NCBI GenBank assembly: GCA_949316235.1 | Contig: OX438741.1 | Coordinates: forward strand, 20,585,124 to 20,649,123 | Length of the DNA stretch: 64,000 nt | Reading direction: 5' to 3' | Origin: Oegoconia quadripuncta | Lineage: Eukaryota; Arthropoda; Insecta; Lepidoptera; Autostichidae | In this document: positions 49,201 to 58,415 of the stretch, piece by piece | Position numbering within the stretch: position 1 is the first letter of the stretch | How the letters are laid out: every line of letters begins with the position of its first letter | Position numbers and translations under genes: made by a program | The notes under the pieces: model-generated | What the model was told of the DNA's origin: nothing | The model's input: the letters and a program-made list of their open reading frames with translations, nothing else | Database searches by the model: none

Positions 49201-52200
49201 GAAGAGAAGCAGTAAGTACCGTTATCATACTTGATGTGATCTGTGCCTTTGTTATGTAGAAATTGTGCTTAGAAAGAGACATAATAACGAGTACTTCAGG
49301 ATTGAACACAAAATATTGGGTCTTTACCTATAAAATTGGAGATGTTTTTCATCGTTATCATAATGTACCAACTCCTACAATTCTATAGCTATTTCCAAAT
49401 TTATTTTTTATTTGGAAAATAGAAATATATTTTCAAGGTTTCACATGAAATACTTTTTAATGTCTGAGCTAAATCACATAATAAAAAAAACTTGAACAGA
49501 GCTCTTTTCATGAGCTTCCCATAGTATTTCTTAGATTCGCAGAAACTTTTATAAAGCGGTTACTTTTAAAAATTAATACTGCCTATATTTAACTTAATCT
49601 TATCCGATAATACCACACAAAGTTTAGCTAAATTTGGATTTACCGTTCCCAAAAAAAAATCAAAAATGTTTGTATGGAGAAAACAGTCTTAATGAAATTC
49701 TTCATACAAAACGCCAATTTCATAGGTAAGGACCTAATATTTGATTGAGAGATGAAATTTAAATGGATTACAACGCTGTGATCCATGCGTAAGTTTCTCT
49801 AGAACTATTTTAAAAAGAAAGAAAATTGTTTATTCCCTACTTTTAACACATAACAAAAGGTACATCACAATTTACATTATTATAGAAATCCCATTGCTAG
49901 GAACTATTAAAACTAACAATAAGAACTAGGCTATGATTTGCACAGATATTGCTACGAGTGCCGAAGTAGAGAATGGGTAACGACTCAGCATAATGCTACG
50001 CTCGAAGAGCGCTGGTTTTCTGTAGCACCCGTGTAGAATGAGTTGGCGTGAGGAACTGCATCATGATAGGCATTGAGATTATTATAGATTTATATAATAT
50101 GAAATATAAACTGTCATGTATAATTAAATATCTCTTACGCCATATTCCAACCATGGAACCCAATACAGATTGAAAGATTCATGTCACATCAGCAGCCATC
50201 CTGACCGTCAGTGTTTATACATATAATGGGGTTCGCTACTTCAGTAAGATAAATATTTTGAAAATTATTGCTTCGATGACGGCTATTCGACATCTTTTTA
50301 GTACCTATACGACAGTTTAAAACCCTGCAGAATACCTGATGGTATAATCCTAAAGGTACTTACCTTTAATATGATATATTTCCTATTCCAGGTAACCAAG
50401 ACTCTCCAATAAAGTACCCAGGCCCTGTGATGCCAGTCAGCAACAGATACGGTGGCCCTGAGGATGGGGTCAGCGTACCGGAGCAGTGTAAAGGCCAACA
50501 GTACTGCACCATCAAACCCCCTGACTACCCTCAAGAGAGGTTCAATAAGCTGTTCAAAGGATATGTGAGTGATTGTTTGGATTGAAGCAAAACTTAACAA
50601 CTTCAGAGTATATTTTTTAGGAAAATCAACCGGGAGTACGTACTTTCCAAAGCATGGAAACACTCATGGAAATATTGCTAGGAGTACCCTCATCCATGAT
50701 TGACCAGGTCAGACTTTTTTTTTATGCACGACGGGGTCGTACTTGACCTCAATCACACCTGATGTTAAGATGAGGGTTGAAGGTGGAAGCGTACTGACCC
50801 GGAAACCCCAACACATTTGGGGGACTGGCTATCTTATCTCTGACAACCGGAACACAACAATGCTATTAACATTGCTGCTTGGCGACAGATTTAGATAAGA
50901 TGGTGGTAGCTAGCCAGGCGGAAATTTAAAATGCCCTACCACCAACCAAGCAGAGTACTTAAACATGTACCCCGCTGGGGTTCGAACCCGCGACCTTCGA
51001 ATCGTAAACCCAATGTTGTTTACATTGAGCCACGGAGGAGATTTTGCTTAACTTCACTAACAGAAAAGGAAAAGTGGTACGAAAATCGGAAGCCTTAAAC
51101 CGAAGTGAACAAGTACAGTCGGTGGCACAATTATTCATACAGGGTTCTTTAACATGATCAATAGTAATATCCATCCTAATTAAGTTACTTTATCTACAAT
51201 GAAATAACCGTCTAACCTAGACAAAAATAGGCAGCTTGCTATTGTTTATCATGCAAGTAAAACGAGACGCCCCGCGCCGGACATTATTGCTTCTTTTTGA
51301 GCTGGAACAGTGCTGATAGGCCGATGCCTTCTTGCGAAACATGTTGTGATAATAAACTTACGAAATTAGAAAGGATATAATGAAATAAATATATAAATAT
51401 ATACAAGAAATGTAAAGATAAACGAAACATATAAAGCTCTATCTAATTGGTGAAAGGAATGAAAGCTCTTTGGGATAGAAACTTATTTCACCAGGCACGC
51501 ATTTGATGCCAACCTAATAATTTACCTTCAATCTTTCTGTGAATATTAATAGGCAGCTTGAGTAGGTATTGCTCGTTGATCGCAATGCGAGGCACGACGG
51601 CGCCCCCTACGGAGGGTACGCTAGACGCCCTCTAGTCTGGAAATGGACGGGAAGGGGGGAGGGGGGCAGGGCTGCAGCCGCTTATGCATTCCCAGGTCCT
51701 CCCTACTGCCGAAGAAGGTCGCCGCGAGGTTAGGTATCTCTCCCGACAGGGTCATACCGTCTCACCGTCAACCAGGCGAGCGGTACGCGTATTGCGTTTC
51801 CGCGAAAAAAAAGGTATTGCAATGCGAAGCCGCTCGTTTTATAAAATGGCATTCGTTTTGTAATGATACTCATTACTCTGTATTTGCGTAACGTACTAAT
51901 CAATCGTGTATCAGATGTTATAAATTATAATACAATCTGGGATCTGTCAATGGCAGCATTACTCCAGTCTTTCGCGGTTCCGACCTATAACACGTTTTCT
52001 ACCTTTCATAGTTATGTGTGTGTTCGTGTCTGTTTCCGTATTAACTTTATCTTATACAAATGTTTATCAATAAAAAAACTAATATCTAGGAAATTAAGTA
52101 AACTGCTGTTATTTCAGAAACCATTGGGTCAACCATCACTTGTGCTGGACGACGGTTTCAACGACCGGTTTGCCGACGGATCCACAGATGGGTGCGAGAC

Positions 52201-55200
52201 GGACATCACGGTGAGATCTTTATGGTCATAACAGAACAAAGTCAACATACAACACAAGTGTCACCGATTACTCTGAGATTGCGTGATCAAATTGCGTGAT
52301 TCTTTTAAAATTAATAGGAAAATACTCTCGAGATGGTTCCATTTCTTTAAGATCTGTTAATGGAGTGTGTCCATGGGGGAATTGAACCCCTTAATAGTTG
52401 ACGGCTGAAGTGCCATAATTTGCCTATCATGCGAATATATCTGCGCTAGTAGAAAGAAAGAAAGGAAAACTTATTTAAACCCATCTCGTGACACAAACAA
52501 TCAGGTACAAATATTACACAGTCGAGACACATGCAAAAAGTAACATTGTGTTTGCCATCTAATTGTCGGTGTCTCAAGGTGGAGTCAAAAAGGTCTCCAA
52601 CTCAGCACGGGTTGTAGCCGTTCACTACAACGCTGGTTTTCAGTAGAGCCTCCAAATGACGCACGGAAACTGGTCAACAAATGTACATACAAATAACAAT
52701 TACAATTAATAGGAGTAATCAGCAAGATGCGATGAGAGGATACATACGTGTATACATATCTTTCTCTCAATAATAAAATAATGTCCTTAACAATAATACA
52801 CCCTATTTGTTGGGGATTCCAACTTCCTGAGCGGAAGGCTAGTGCGGTTCGTGGGCTGATGATGTAAATGCGGACGAAGATTCCTCCCCTCTGGAACTCC
52901 GACTACAGACTGATGATGAAGCGTTGACCTTGGGTGGGCAGGTGGTCTTGGTATCCGTAGTTTTAAAGTAAACGGTACACTGATGATTTCAACTGATTTA
53001 TTGATACAACTTATGCCATCTGGCTAATTCAAATGATCCTGACTAATAAAAACATTTCCGGCTTCTTGCCGGTGCGCGTGTAGGAACGCAAAGGTAAAGG
53101 GCTCGACAAAGTAAGAAGGGGCTGAACAAACTGAGTGAAGTGTGGCGTGAGAGTCGTTGACAAAAGGTAGTGCCACACTCACAATATAAAAATCGAGTTA
53201 CCAACATGACTGAATTGAGGTATTACCATAGATAAAGTAAGCTGTGCACCTTTTAGTGTACACTATTATATAAACAAAGCATGACATGCGTGAGAAACGT
53301 GTATGTCGCGCGAGATAATATTTGCGCTACTCATTCGCTTGGACATTTTGTCCAACTATCCTATAAATATACAATTTAAAAAAAATGCGTTCGATAGCTA
53401 TTAATTTTCCGGTTAGCTCGCTTCGATAAATTTAGTATCAAGTAAGCGCCCAATATGCACTCGTGTGCTATAGAAGTAAGAATAAGGGGATAAACGTATA
53501 ATAAATAGACGTATCGTGTTACCGTAATTTACTCCAAGGGAGGTTACGTGGCACCAAATTTAGCGATCGAACCCAAGCAAGCTAAACTTTAAATTTTTTC
53601 ATGGTACGGCTGCAGAGGAACGTTCAGAAGGTTTTAATTATACATTTGGAGCATAGAGAATAGAACTGCATTGCACTCGGTTACTTTTGTGACTTTTTGA
53701 AACTATCGCATAGGTATGTATAGGGTGAATTTGAATTGTAATTCCCATTAACTGATGACGCCCCTTTTGATTACGAACAACTTTCCTCCAGGAACCATAG
53801 TCGAATTCGATCAAAAAATTTTCGATCACCCATACAAGTGTGTTTCTCTGCCAGTATGATTCGGATATGATTTAAAATTTGTTAAATTAGTAATAATAAT
53901 TTGAAAACAATTAAATTCACAATCACACATAAGTATTGAAAATTTACCAAATACCTATCTATATGATACCTTCTCGTGTCTAGCTTTTTACGGTTTATCT
54001 CTTGCAGTTGTTTTTGAGTTGATTTTAGATATAGTTTTTTTCTTTTTGTTTACTTTTAGTGAATGTTTAAATTTATTCATAGAGTAATAATAATTAATTC
54101 CTTGGTAGCAGCAACTACTCTACTTGGGGGGGGACTGAAAATCAGCAAATTTCATCACAGTTTGACCTAATTTATAATCAATTAATTACTTGTTAAATTA
54201 ACTTTGTGGTGAATAAATGCCTATTATTATTATTAGTACAAAGTAAACCATTCTGAAACCACCTTTAGTGTGGAAGTCCAACAATTTTCAGCTGGTGACT
54301 CAGTGAAGTCATAAGGAGTGCCATATTACGAACAACTTTCCACGAGGAACGATAGCTGACTTCAGGCGTTCACTATTAGAATCTTAGCCGATTCGATGGT
54401 TCGTAAGACTCCGAGGCGTGGTCTCTACTCGAGAACTTTAAAGGCTCATCTACCATCAGTTTTTCAAGCTATCTGCCCTACCACAGCCTCTTCTATTTAC
54501 GAATCCGCTGATTCCATAGCTCGTTGCGATACCTTGAGCTTTCTTATGAGGATCATAGTAATAATAAATAAATAATAATAAATATCTTTGCACATACACA
54601 CAGCGCCATCTAGTTCCACACTAAGCAACTAGGCTTGTATTATTGATACCAGATGGTTGATAAACTACACAAATACATTTTTTTTTGTAAATAAATACAT
54701 AAATAAATGAAAAACATCCATAACTCGGGAACACATGACTGTATTCATCTTACAAACATATGCCCCTAGCGGGATTCGAACCCGCGACCTTTCGGTATAG
54801 CAGTCAGAATTTTTAACCTATACACCAAATAGTGAGAGACCAGACTTCGACACCTATATAATAATTAGTAGGTACATACACACAAAAAGTTTGTCAATCG
54901 AAAACATGTGATTTATAAGCTTTAGTTTATTCTCCAGTGTAAGTAGATATAGTAGAGGCTGTATGTATAACAGACAAACCTGTTGTCGCCGACCTTCAGT
55001 CGAGTTTCCGTGCACTCGAACTGTTATTACGATAGCTACCCATCATGCATTGATTTATAAGTTGTTACACAACCACTCAAAATTGGTCGTATTTTTTTAT
55101 AATGACAAGTACAAAAACTAGTATCCAACTACAGGAAAAATAGCCAAAATTATTACAATATAAACATAAGGTACCTCGTAATGACTTCACACCTGGTGGA

Positions 55201-57013
55201 TGACACCAAACACAATAAAGTAGGACAAAAGAGTAGATTGTATTACAAGGGAGCAAAACAATATTTTTACGGCGCACGGGATTCATTATATCGCCCAAGT
55301 TAAAAATAACCGCCTCCGTGGCTCAATGTAAACAACATTGGATTTACGATACATGTTTAAGTACTCGGTCTCGTTGGGGGTAGGGCATTTTATATGTCCG
55401 CCTGGCTAGCTACCACCATCTTATCTAAATCTACCGCTAAACAGCAATGTTAATAGCATTGTTGTGTTCCGGTTGTCAAAGATAAGATAGACAGTCCCCC
55501 AAAGGTGTTGGGGTTCCCGGATCCGTACGCTTCCGCCTTCGACCTCATCTTCACTTAACATCAGGTGTGATTGACGTCAAGTACAAACCCGTTGTACATA
55601 AAGAAAAAAAATAATAATTTTGCGGTCGAGGCCCTTTTAGATACCACTCATGAATAAGTTATTATTTTACAAAGTACTAGTAAAATAAGTATTTATCAAC
55701 TAAAAACCTAAAAACTTATTTATTGGCTTTCTATTGGGCTTACTGAGTATTCGAGTTTAATTCCTTATGTTTCTTTTCCAGTACGAGCCATTGTACCAAG
55801 TGCGCGGTGAGGCTGGTGACTGGCGCACCGTTGTTCAGGCTCCAGACGAGGACTTCGTGCAGAGGGTCAGACTGGAGACCTGTCGGTTAGTAAATATTGC
55901 ATTCTCTCTCATTCGTATTTAACAAACCAATTTGACACTGATGTCGATTCGGATGTACACCAACTAAACTAAACTAGACCAGGCTAGACTGGACTGGACT
56001 GGACTGGACTGGACTGGACTGGACTGGACTGGACTGGACTGGACTGGACTGGACTGGACTGGACTAGACTAGACTAGACTAGACTAAACTACACTAAACT
56101 CAAAAATCAAAAGGTTATACAATACACAGGTGTAGACGATACCACTTCCTTCCGCTAGAGCAACGGCGTAAAATCAATGACATCTCCTATCTGATGAATA
56201 TTACTAAGGGCAAAGTTGACTGTAATGAACTGCTTTCTAATATAAGGCTGAAAACAAACCAGTTAGGTCTTCGGGAACGGCCACTGTTATATGTTCCTTT
56301 ATCGAGGACAAATTACAGGCAGAACTCATTTCTGATACGCGCTAGCAACAGCTTCAACAGCATATGCAATGACCTTGACATCGACCTATTTTGCACGAGT
56401 ACTTTAACAGTGAGACGTATACTCACAAAAGATTTTTATGACTGCGTGGAGGGTGACACGTAAGTGAACCGTTGTTATTGTGGCTGACTGTACCTACTAT
56501 TGTTATTTATTTAATATTTTTTCTTCTTTTTTTTTTCTTCTTAACTTTCCTAACTTACATGTGGGAACTTGTAATTGGCATTTTTCATATACAATGTTCA
56601 CATGATATCTTATGTATTAGCTGTAAGTTTTCCTAAAAGCAAGTAAATAAATAAATAAATAAACTAAGCTAGACTAGACTAGACTAAACTAAAACCAGTT
56701 TTAGAGTAGTACTGTCTCTCTCTCCCTGGAATTGTACGATGCGACAGCACCACTCCAAAACTGGTTTTAGTTTAGTTTAGTTAGTGTACATCCGAATCGA
56801 CACCATTTTACTATAAGTAAATGTGTTCTAAATTCCACCAGAAACCCGAAGGACACCTGCTTCCAAGTCTACAACCCGGACCCAGGTGTAGAAGTGTACT
56901 GCAAGCAGATGTACAACACCTGGGAAGTGTTAGTCGCCAGAGGCAAAGATGGTACGGAGAAGATTAAAACCAACCTCCCCGTATGCTGCTCCTGTCATTA
57001 TAGACTGGTATAA
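40275..57013 (+). CDS. spz-like: Spätzle-like secreted cystine-knot protein (gene C)
   Basis: Six exons: 40275-40301, 49160-49211, 50392-50564, 52118-52210, 55782-55885 and 56842-57013, giving 206 aa, intron phases 0, 1, 0, 0, 2. The leader is short (MFICVYFFLLATEG). The prodomain has C59KGQQYC65TIKPPDYP. R101, nine residues before the first knot Cys (C110), is the best candidate activation site. The knot has seven cysteines: C110, C149 (RVRLETC), C156, C170 (VEVYCKQMY), C198, C199 and C201 (LPVCCSC), the number expected for a Spätzle domain with three intrachain bridges plus one interchain bridge. W129 and the FVQRVRLETC stretch also fit the family well. This is the most canonical member of the cluster. 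The weakest point is exon 1: intron 1 is 8.9 kb, so another first exon nearer to 49160 cannot be excluded. Confidence 0.86.
41269..41580 (-). repeat. SINE-C, full-length, gene C intron 1
   Basis: Poly(T) at 41271, then the reverse complement of the whole consensus down to CACTGAGGCGGT. Confidence 0.85.
41734..41839 (-). mobile_element. Very short R1-like LINE 3' end, gene C intron 1
   Basis: 106 bp: poly(T) then CCGCTCGCCTGGGTGAAAGC, as in 29427-30075. Flanked by a 10-bp duplication CGAGGTACCT (41724-41733 and 41840-41849). Confidence 0.85.
41990..42120 (+). pseudogene. Signal-peptide-like ORF family, copy 3
   Basis: Plus strand. ACTTCAAACTTCA then TTTATTTCAAC matches the upstream block of copy 2 almost exactly. 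The following frame reads DVNVNLN...LSVSQYVLAFTASG and ends soon after. This is the shortest and most degraded copy, inside intron 1 of gene C. Confidence 0.25.
42546..43779 (-). mobile_element. mariner element, full-length but dead, gene C intron 1
   Basis: 1234 bp with inverted ends TTAGGTCTTTACC(T/C)A.GAAATTGC and TA on both sides (42544-42545, 43780-43781). It carries the transposase pseudogene at 42622-43589. A 422-bp relative with the same ends lies at 49316-49737. Confidence 0.92.
42622..43589 (-). pseudogene. mariner transposase, inactivated
   Basis: DNA-cutting transposase of the mariner (DD34D) type. Within the open frame running 43628 to 42768 the catalytic residues are D149 (TCDEKW), D239 (HDNAR) and D274 (APTDY), with exactly 34 residues between the last two, plus the WVPHEL and YSPDLAPTD family signatures. 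The likely start is MDTLKIRVIME at 43589. Damage: an internal deletion after residue 50 that removes the second helix-turn-helix region (NTTNQRTIYEPRGRP is fused), a TGA after NLDNFLA, and a frameshift further on before the end near 42622. Confidence 0.9.
44119..44514 (-). mobile_element. 396-bp retroposon with (AAG)n tail, copy 1, gene C intron 1
   Basis: Read on minus it starts GCTTTTTGGCGGGAACTCGG and ends CCTCAAAAATAAGAAGAAG plus more AAG. Flanked by the 13-bp duplication CTGACGTAAATTT (44106-44118, 44515-44527). No tRNA-like head recognised. The small open frames inside are not conserved as protein. Confidence 0.85.
45026..45308 (+). repeat. SINE-B, full-length
   Basis: tRNA-like head with A box (TGGTGTAGTGG) and B box (GGTTCGAATCC), body, and a (TTA)n tail. 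A retroposon, not a tRNA gene: no CCA-ready acceptor stem, and a SINE body follows. Other copies on the minus strand: 26560-26792, 33197-33447, 54557-54832 and a head only at 59875-59962; on the plus strand 30783-30980. Confidence 0.8.
46362..46795 (+). repeat. Tandem array, three units of about 130-150 bp, gene C intron 1
   Basis: Units start CTCTGGTG(A/T)CAAAAGA near 46369, 46499 and 46642 and share CAGTATTTTGGGCATCCTCC-type sequence. Units 2 and 3 have an added ATATATAACGGTACATATC. The open frames over it are repeat by-products. Confidence 0.85.
47256..47439. mobile_element. MITE J, intact copy, gene C intron 1
   Basis: About 184 bp with long imperfect inverted ends (GCGAAGTGCGAGTTTTG...CGTTCACGTTTACG and the reverse complement). 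Serves as the empty-site control for the retroposon at 57150. Confidence 0.8.
47576..47812 (+). repeat. SINE-C, 5'-truncated, gene C intron 1
   Basis: Starts at GTTGGTGGTAGGGC and runs to GTTGTGCATAAAAAA. Confidence 0.8.
48300..48790 (-). repeat. Second copy of the composite repeat, gene C intron 1
   Basis: Reverse complement of 17990-18430: shared non-SINE flanks ACAAGGTTTTGGGTGAAATT and AAAATCGAGAGCATAT-type sequence on either side of the SINE-C fragment at 48489-48673. Confidence 0.7.
48790..49053 (-). repeat. SINE-D, longest copy, just upstream of gene C exon 2
   Basis: Minus strand: head (GTGCCACCGACGC on plus), B box, GAGGAAAC-type middle, then the tail read as GGTCATAGTCCACCATGTTGG. 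It ends 106 bases before the exon 2 acceptor. Confidence 0.75.
49316..49737. mobile_element. Non-autonomous relative of the mariner, gene C intron 2
   Basis: 422 bp with ends TTGGGTCTTTACCTATAAAA and TTAGGTCCTTACCTATGAAA (inverted), close to those of 42546-43779, and TA on both sides (49314-49315, 49738-49739). No transposase frame. Confidence 0.8.
49820..50050 (-). repeat. LINE 3' end, gene C intron 2
   Basis: AAAGAAAATTGTTTATTCCC at the start and CGCTGGTTTTCTGTAGCACC near the end match the pattern of a minus-strand LINE 3' end. A relative lies at 52445-52640 (GAAAGGAAAACTTATTTAAA...CGCTGGTTTTCAGTAGAGCC). Confidence 0.5.
50715..51041 (-). repeat. SINE-C, full-length, gene C intron 3
   Basis: Poly(T) at 50715-50723 through the B box (GGGGTTCGAACCCGCG on plus) to CCACGGAGGAG. 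Confidence 0.85.
51591..51818 (+). mobile_element. R1-like LINE 3' end, gene C intron 3
   Basis: About 228 bp with CCGAAGAAGGTCGCCGCGAG and CAGGCGAGCGGTACGCG, then poly(A). Flanked by GCAATGCGA (51582-51590 and 51819-51827). Confidence 0.8.
53706..54375. repeat. Repeat H, copy 2, split by a 399-bp retroposon
   Basis: 53706-53837 and 54237-54375 match the first half of copy 1 (GAATTCGATCAAAAAATTTT, CAAAGTAAACCATTCT). The break is occupied by 53838-54236, flanked by TACAA on both sides. Confidence 0.75.
53838..54236 (+). mobile_element. 399-bp retroposon with (TTA)n tail, gene C intron 4
   Basis: Starts GTGTGTTTCTCTGCCAG, ends GAATAAATGCCTATTATTATTATTAG minus its last bases, flanked by TACAA (53833-53837, 54237-54241). 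No tRNA-like head seen. Likely a LINE 3' end or SINE. Confidence 0.65.
54557..54832 (-). repeat. SINE-B copy in gene C intron 4
   Basis: Minus-strand copy with AATAATAATAAAT tail sequence, body, and head with GGTTCGAATCC reversed at about 54773-54783. Confidence 0.75.
55309..55611 (+). repeat. SINE-C with B-box deletion, gene C intron 4
   Basis: Head ACCGCCTCCGTGGCTCAATG is present, but about 35 bases covering the B box are missing (TTTACGATACATGTTTAAG). Ends in an A-rich tail. Confidence 0.8.
55977..56100 (+). repeat. (GGACT)n / (AGACT)n microsatellite
   Basis: About 18 perfect GGACT units grade into AGACT and AAACT units. Confidence 0.95.
56150..56662 (+). mobile_element. LINE 3' end inside the intron 5 element
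   Basis: The frame at 56194-56463 reads LRERPLLYVPLSRTNYRQNS followed by FLIRASNSFNSICNDLDIDL, the usual last residues of a LINE ORF2, then a 3' UTR and an (AAAT)n end at 56643-56662. Confidence 0.7.
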
Positions 57014-57032
57014 TGTCGCATAAAACCAGTTT

Positions 57033-57624
57033 GCGAAGTGCGAGTTTTGCCTCGTTTTTAACTTTACCATCGCGTTCGCGTTTACGAAAAAAGTATCTAT
57101 GAAAGAAATCGTTTTGCACACTATCCGCTAGAGGCGCTGCATATTTCTTCTCCTTCTTCTTATTTTTGAGGATGGCAACCAGTCAACCTCACTGTCGAGG
57201 GACATTACTGCCAGTTTCGAGTGAAACATTTTATTTCTCTTATTTCTTCAATTTATAAGTCAGTCACAGTCAAAACAAGTAATTCGTCGTATACAGAGTC
57301 TAGTCACGGTCAAGTCATTCTTCAGTAAAGTGGCAGAATGCTTTACAAAAGATTTTGGCGGCTTCTTGTGGGAACCCGAAAGCTCCGTTACGCACTTTAA
57401 TTTACACTTCCTTCCACCTGTACACCAACACTGACGTTTGCTGCACAATATTCTGTCATTATAAGCTTCAAAAGTTAGAATGCACAAATTATAAGAATTA
57501 TAAAAAAAAATGCAACTTCACTCGCCGAGATCCCGCCAAAAAACCCTGCATATTTCTTTATACAAATCGTCACGTAAACGTGAACGCGGTAGTAAAGTTA
57601 AGTCGAACCAAAACTCACACTCCG
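57033..57624. mobile_element. MITE J, copy split by the 396-bp retroposon
   Basis: Outer ends match 47256-47439. It begins 20 bases after the stop codon of gene C, so it may lie in the 3' UTR. Confidence 0.8.
57150..57545 (-). mobile_element. 396-bp retroposon with (AAG)n tail, copy 2
   Basis: Same length and orientation as 44119-44514 with few differences. Flanked by the 13-bp duplication CTGCATATTTCTT (57137-57149, 57546-57558). It sits inside MITE J (57033-57624), whose intact form is at 47256-47439. Confidence 0.88.
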
Positions 57625-57910
57625 TCCTCTGGAGAATTTAAAGTGAAAACGGCAAACGGAGCGTACAATATTGTCTCGATCCATTGCTAACTTCAGGCAT
57701 CTTTGCAACGTTGTAGATTTGAGCTAATTGAATTATTTACTTATTTATTATTGCGACTAAATGAATCAGTCATTATTTTGCGGAAATCTATAAGTAAGTT
57801 ACTATAATTATAAATTATTTTTACGGCTTCCATCCACAATGTCAAAGCTGACTGCTCTCAATGCCAAAGTAAATAACGCTCCCACATAAACACATGTAAG
57901 ACAAGTCATA

Positions 57911-58415
57911 TACAGTGTAGAAAGATAAGTCGGGCCCTGGAGGAAAACTACCTTAAATCCTTAAGCTGGCTCATTTTACTTAAAGGATGCTTAAAGGAGA
58001 CATTCCTTTATTTTTTTAAAGAAACAAAACTGCATTCAAAGATTTTCTAAAACAAGCTCGAAAATCGTTTAATGGCAGTAATACCTCTATGCACATTTCC
58101 TTCTTATTTGATCCGAGGCGTTCAGTGGAGAAGTTTAAAAATGGAACGTTTGACTTTGTTTGCAATGTGGGACAGAAATTTTAAAATTCGAACGAATTTT
58201 TGGATATTTTTATCAAAAGATTTTTATTCAGTATTGCTTCTCTTACGTAATTGTGTAAATTGTGTCCCGGGCGAGGCAAGCGAGTTTTAGAAAATCTTTC
58301 AATGCAGTTTTGTTTCTTTTTAAAAATAAACGAATGGCTCCTTTGAGTAAAATGAGCCACTTTAAGGATTTAAGGTAGTTTCCCTCCAGAGCCCGACTTA
58401 TCTTTCCACACTGTA
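57911..58415. mobile_element. Foldback MITE with about 150-bp inverted arms
   Basis: 505 bp. Arms begin TACAGTGT(A/G)GAAAGATAAG and stay alignable for about 150 bases. TA lies on both sides (57909-57910, 58416-58417). Tc1/mariner-type target; no coding sequence. Confidence 0.85.

Larger units (their letters stand above)
55942..56802. mobile_element. Inverted-repeat element filling gene C intron 5
   Basis: 861 bp with 19-bp ends (TGTCGATTCGGATGTACAC and its reverse complement) followed by AACTAAACTAAACT repeats. It includes (GGACT)n at about 55977-56063 and a LINE 3' end (56194-56660). Only 56 and 39 bases of the 956-bp intron lie outside it. Confidence 0.75.
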
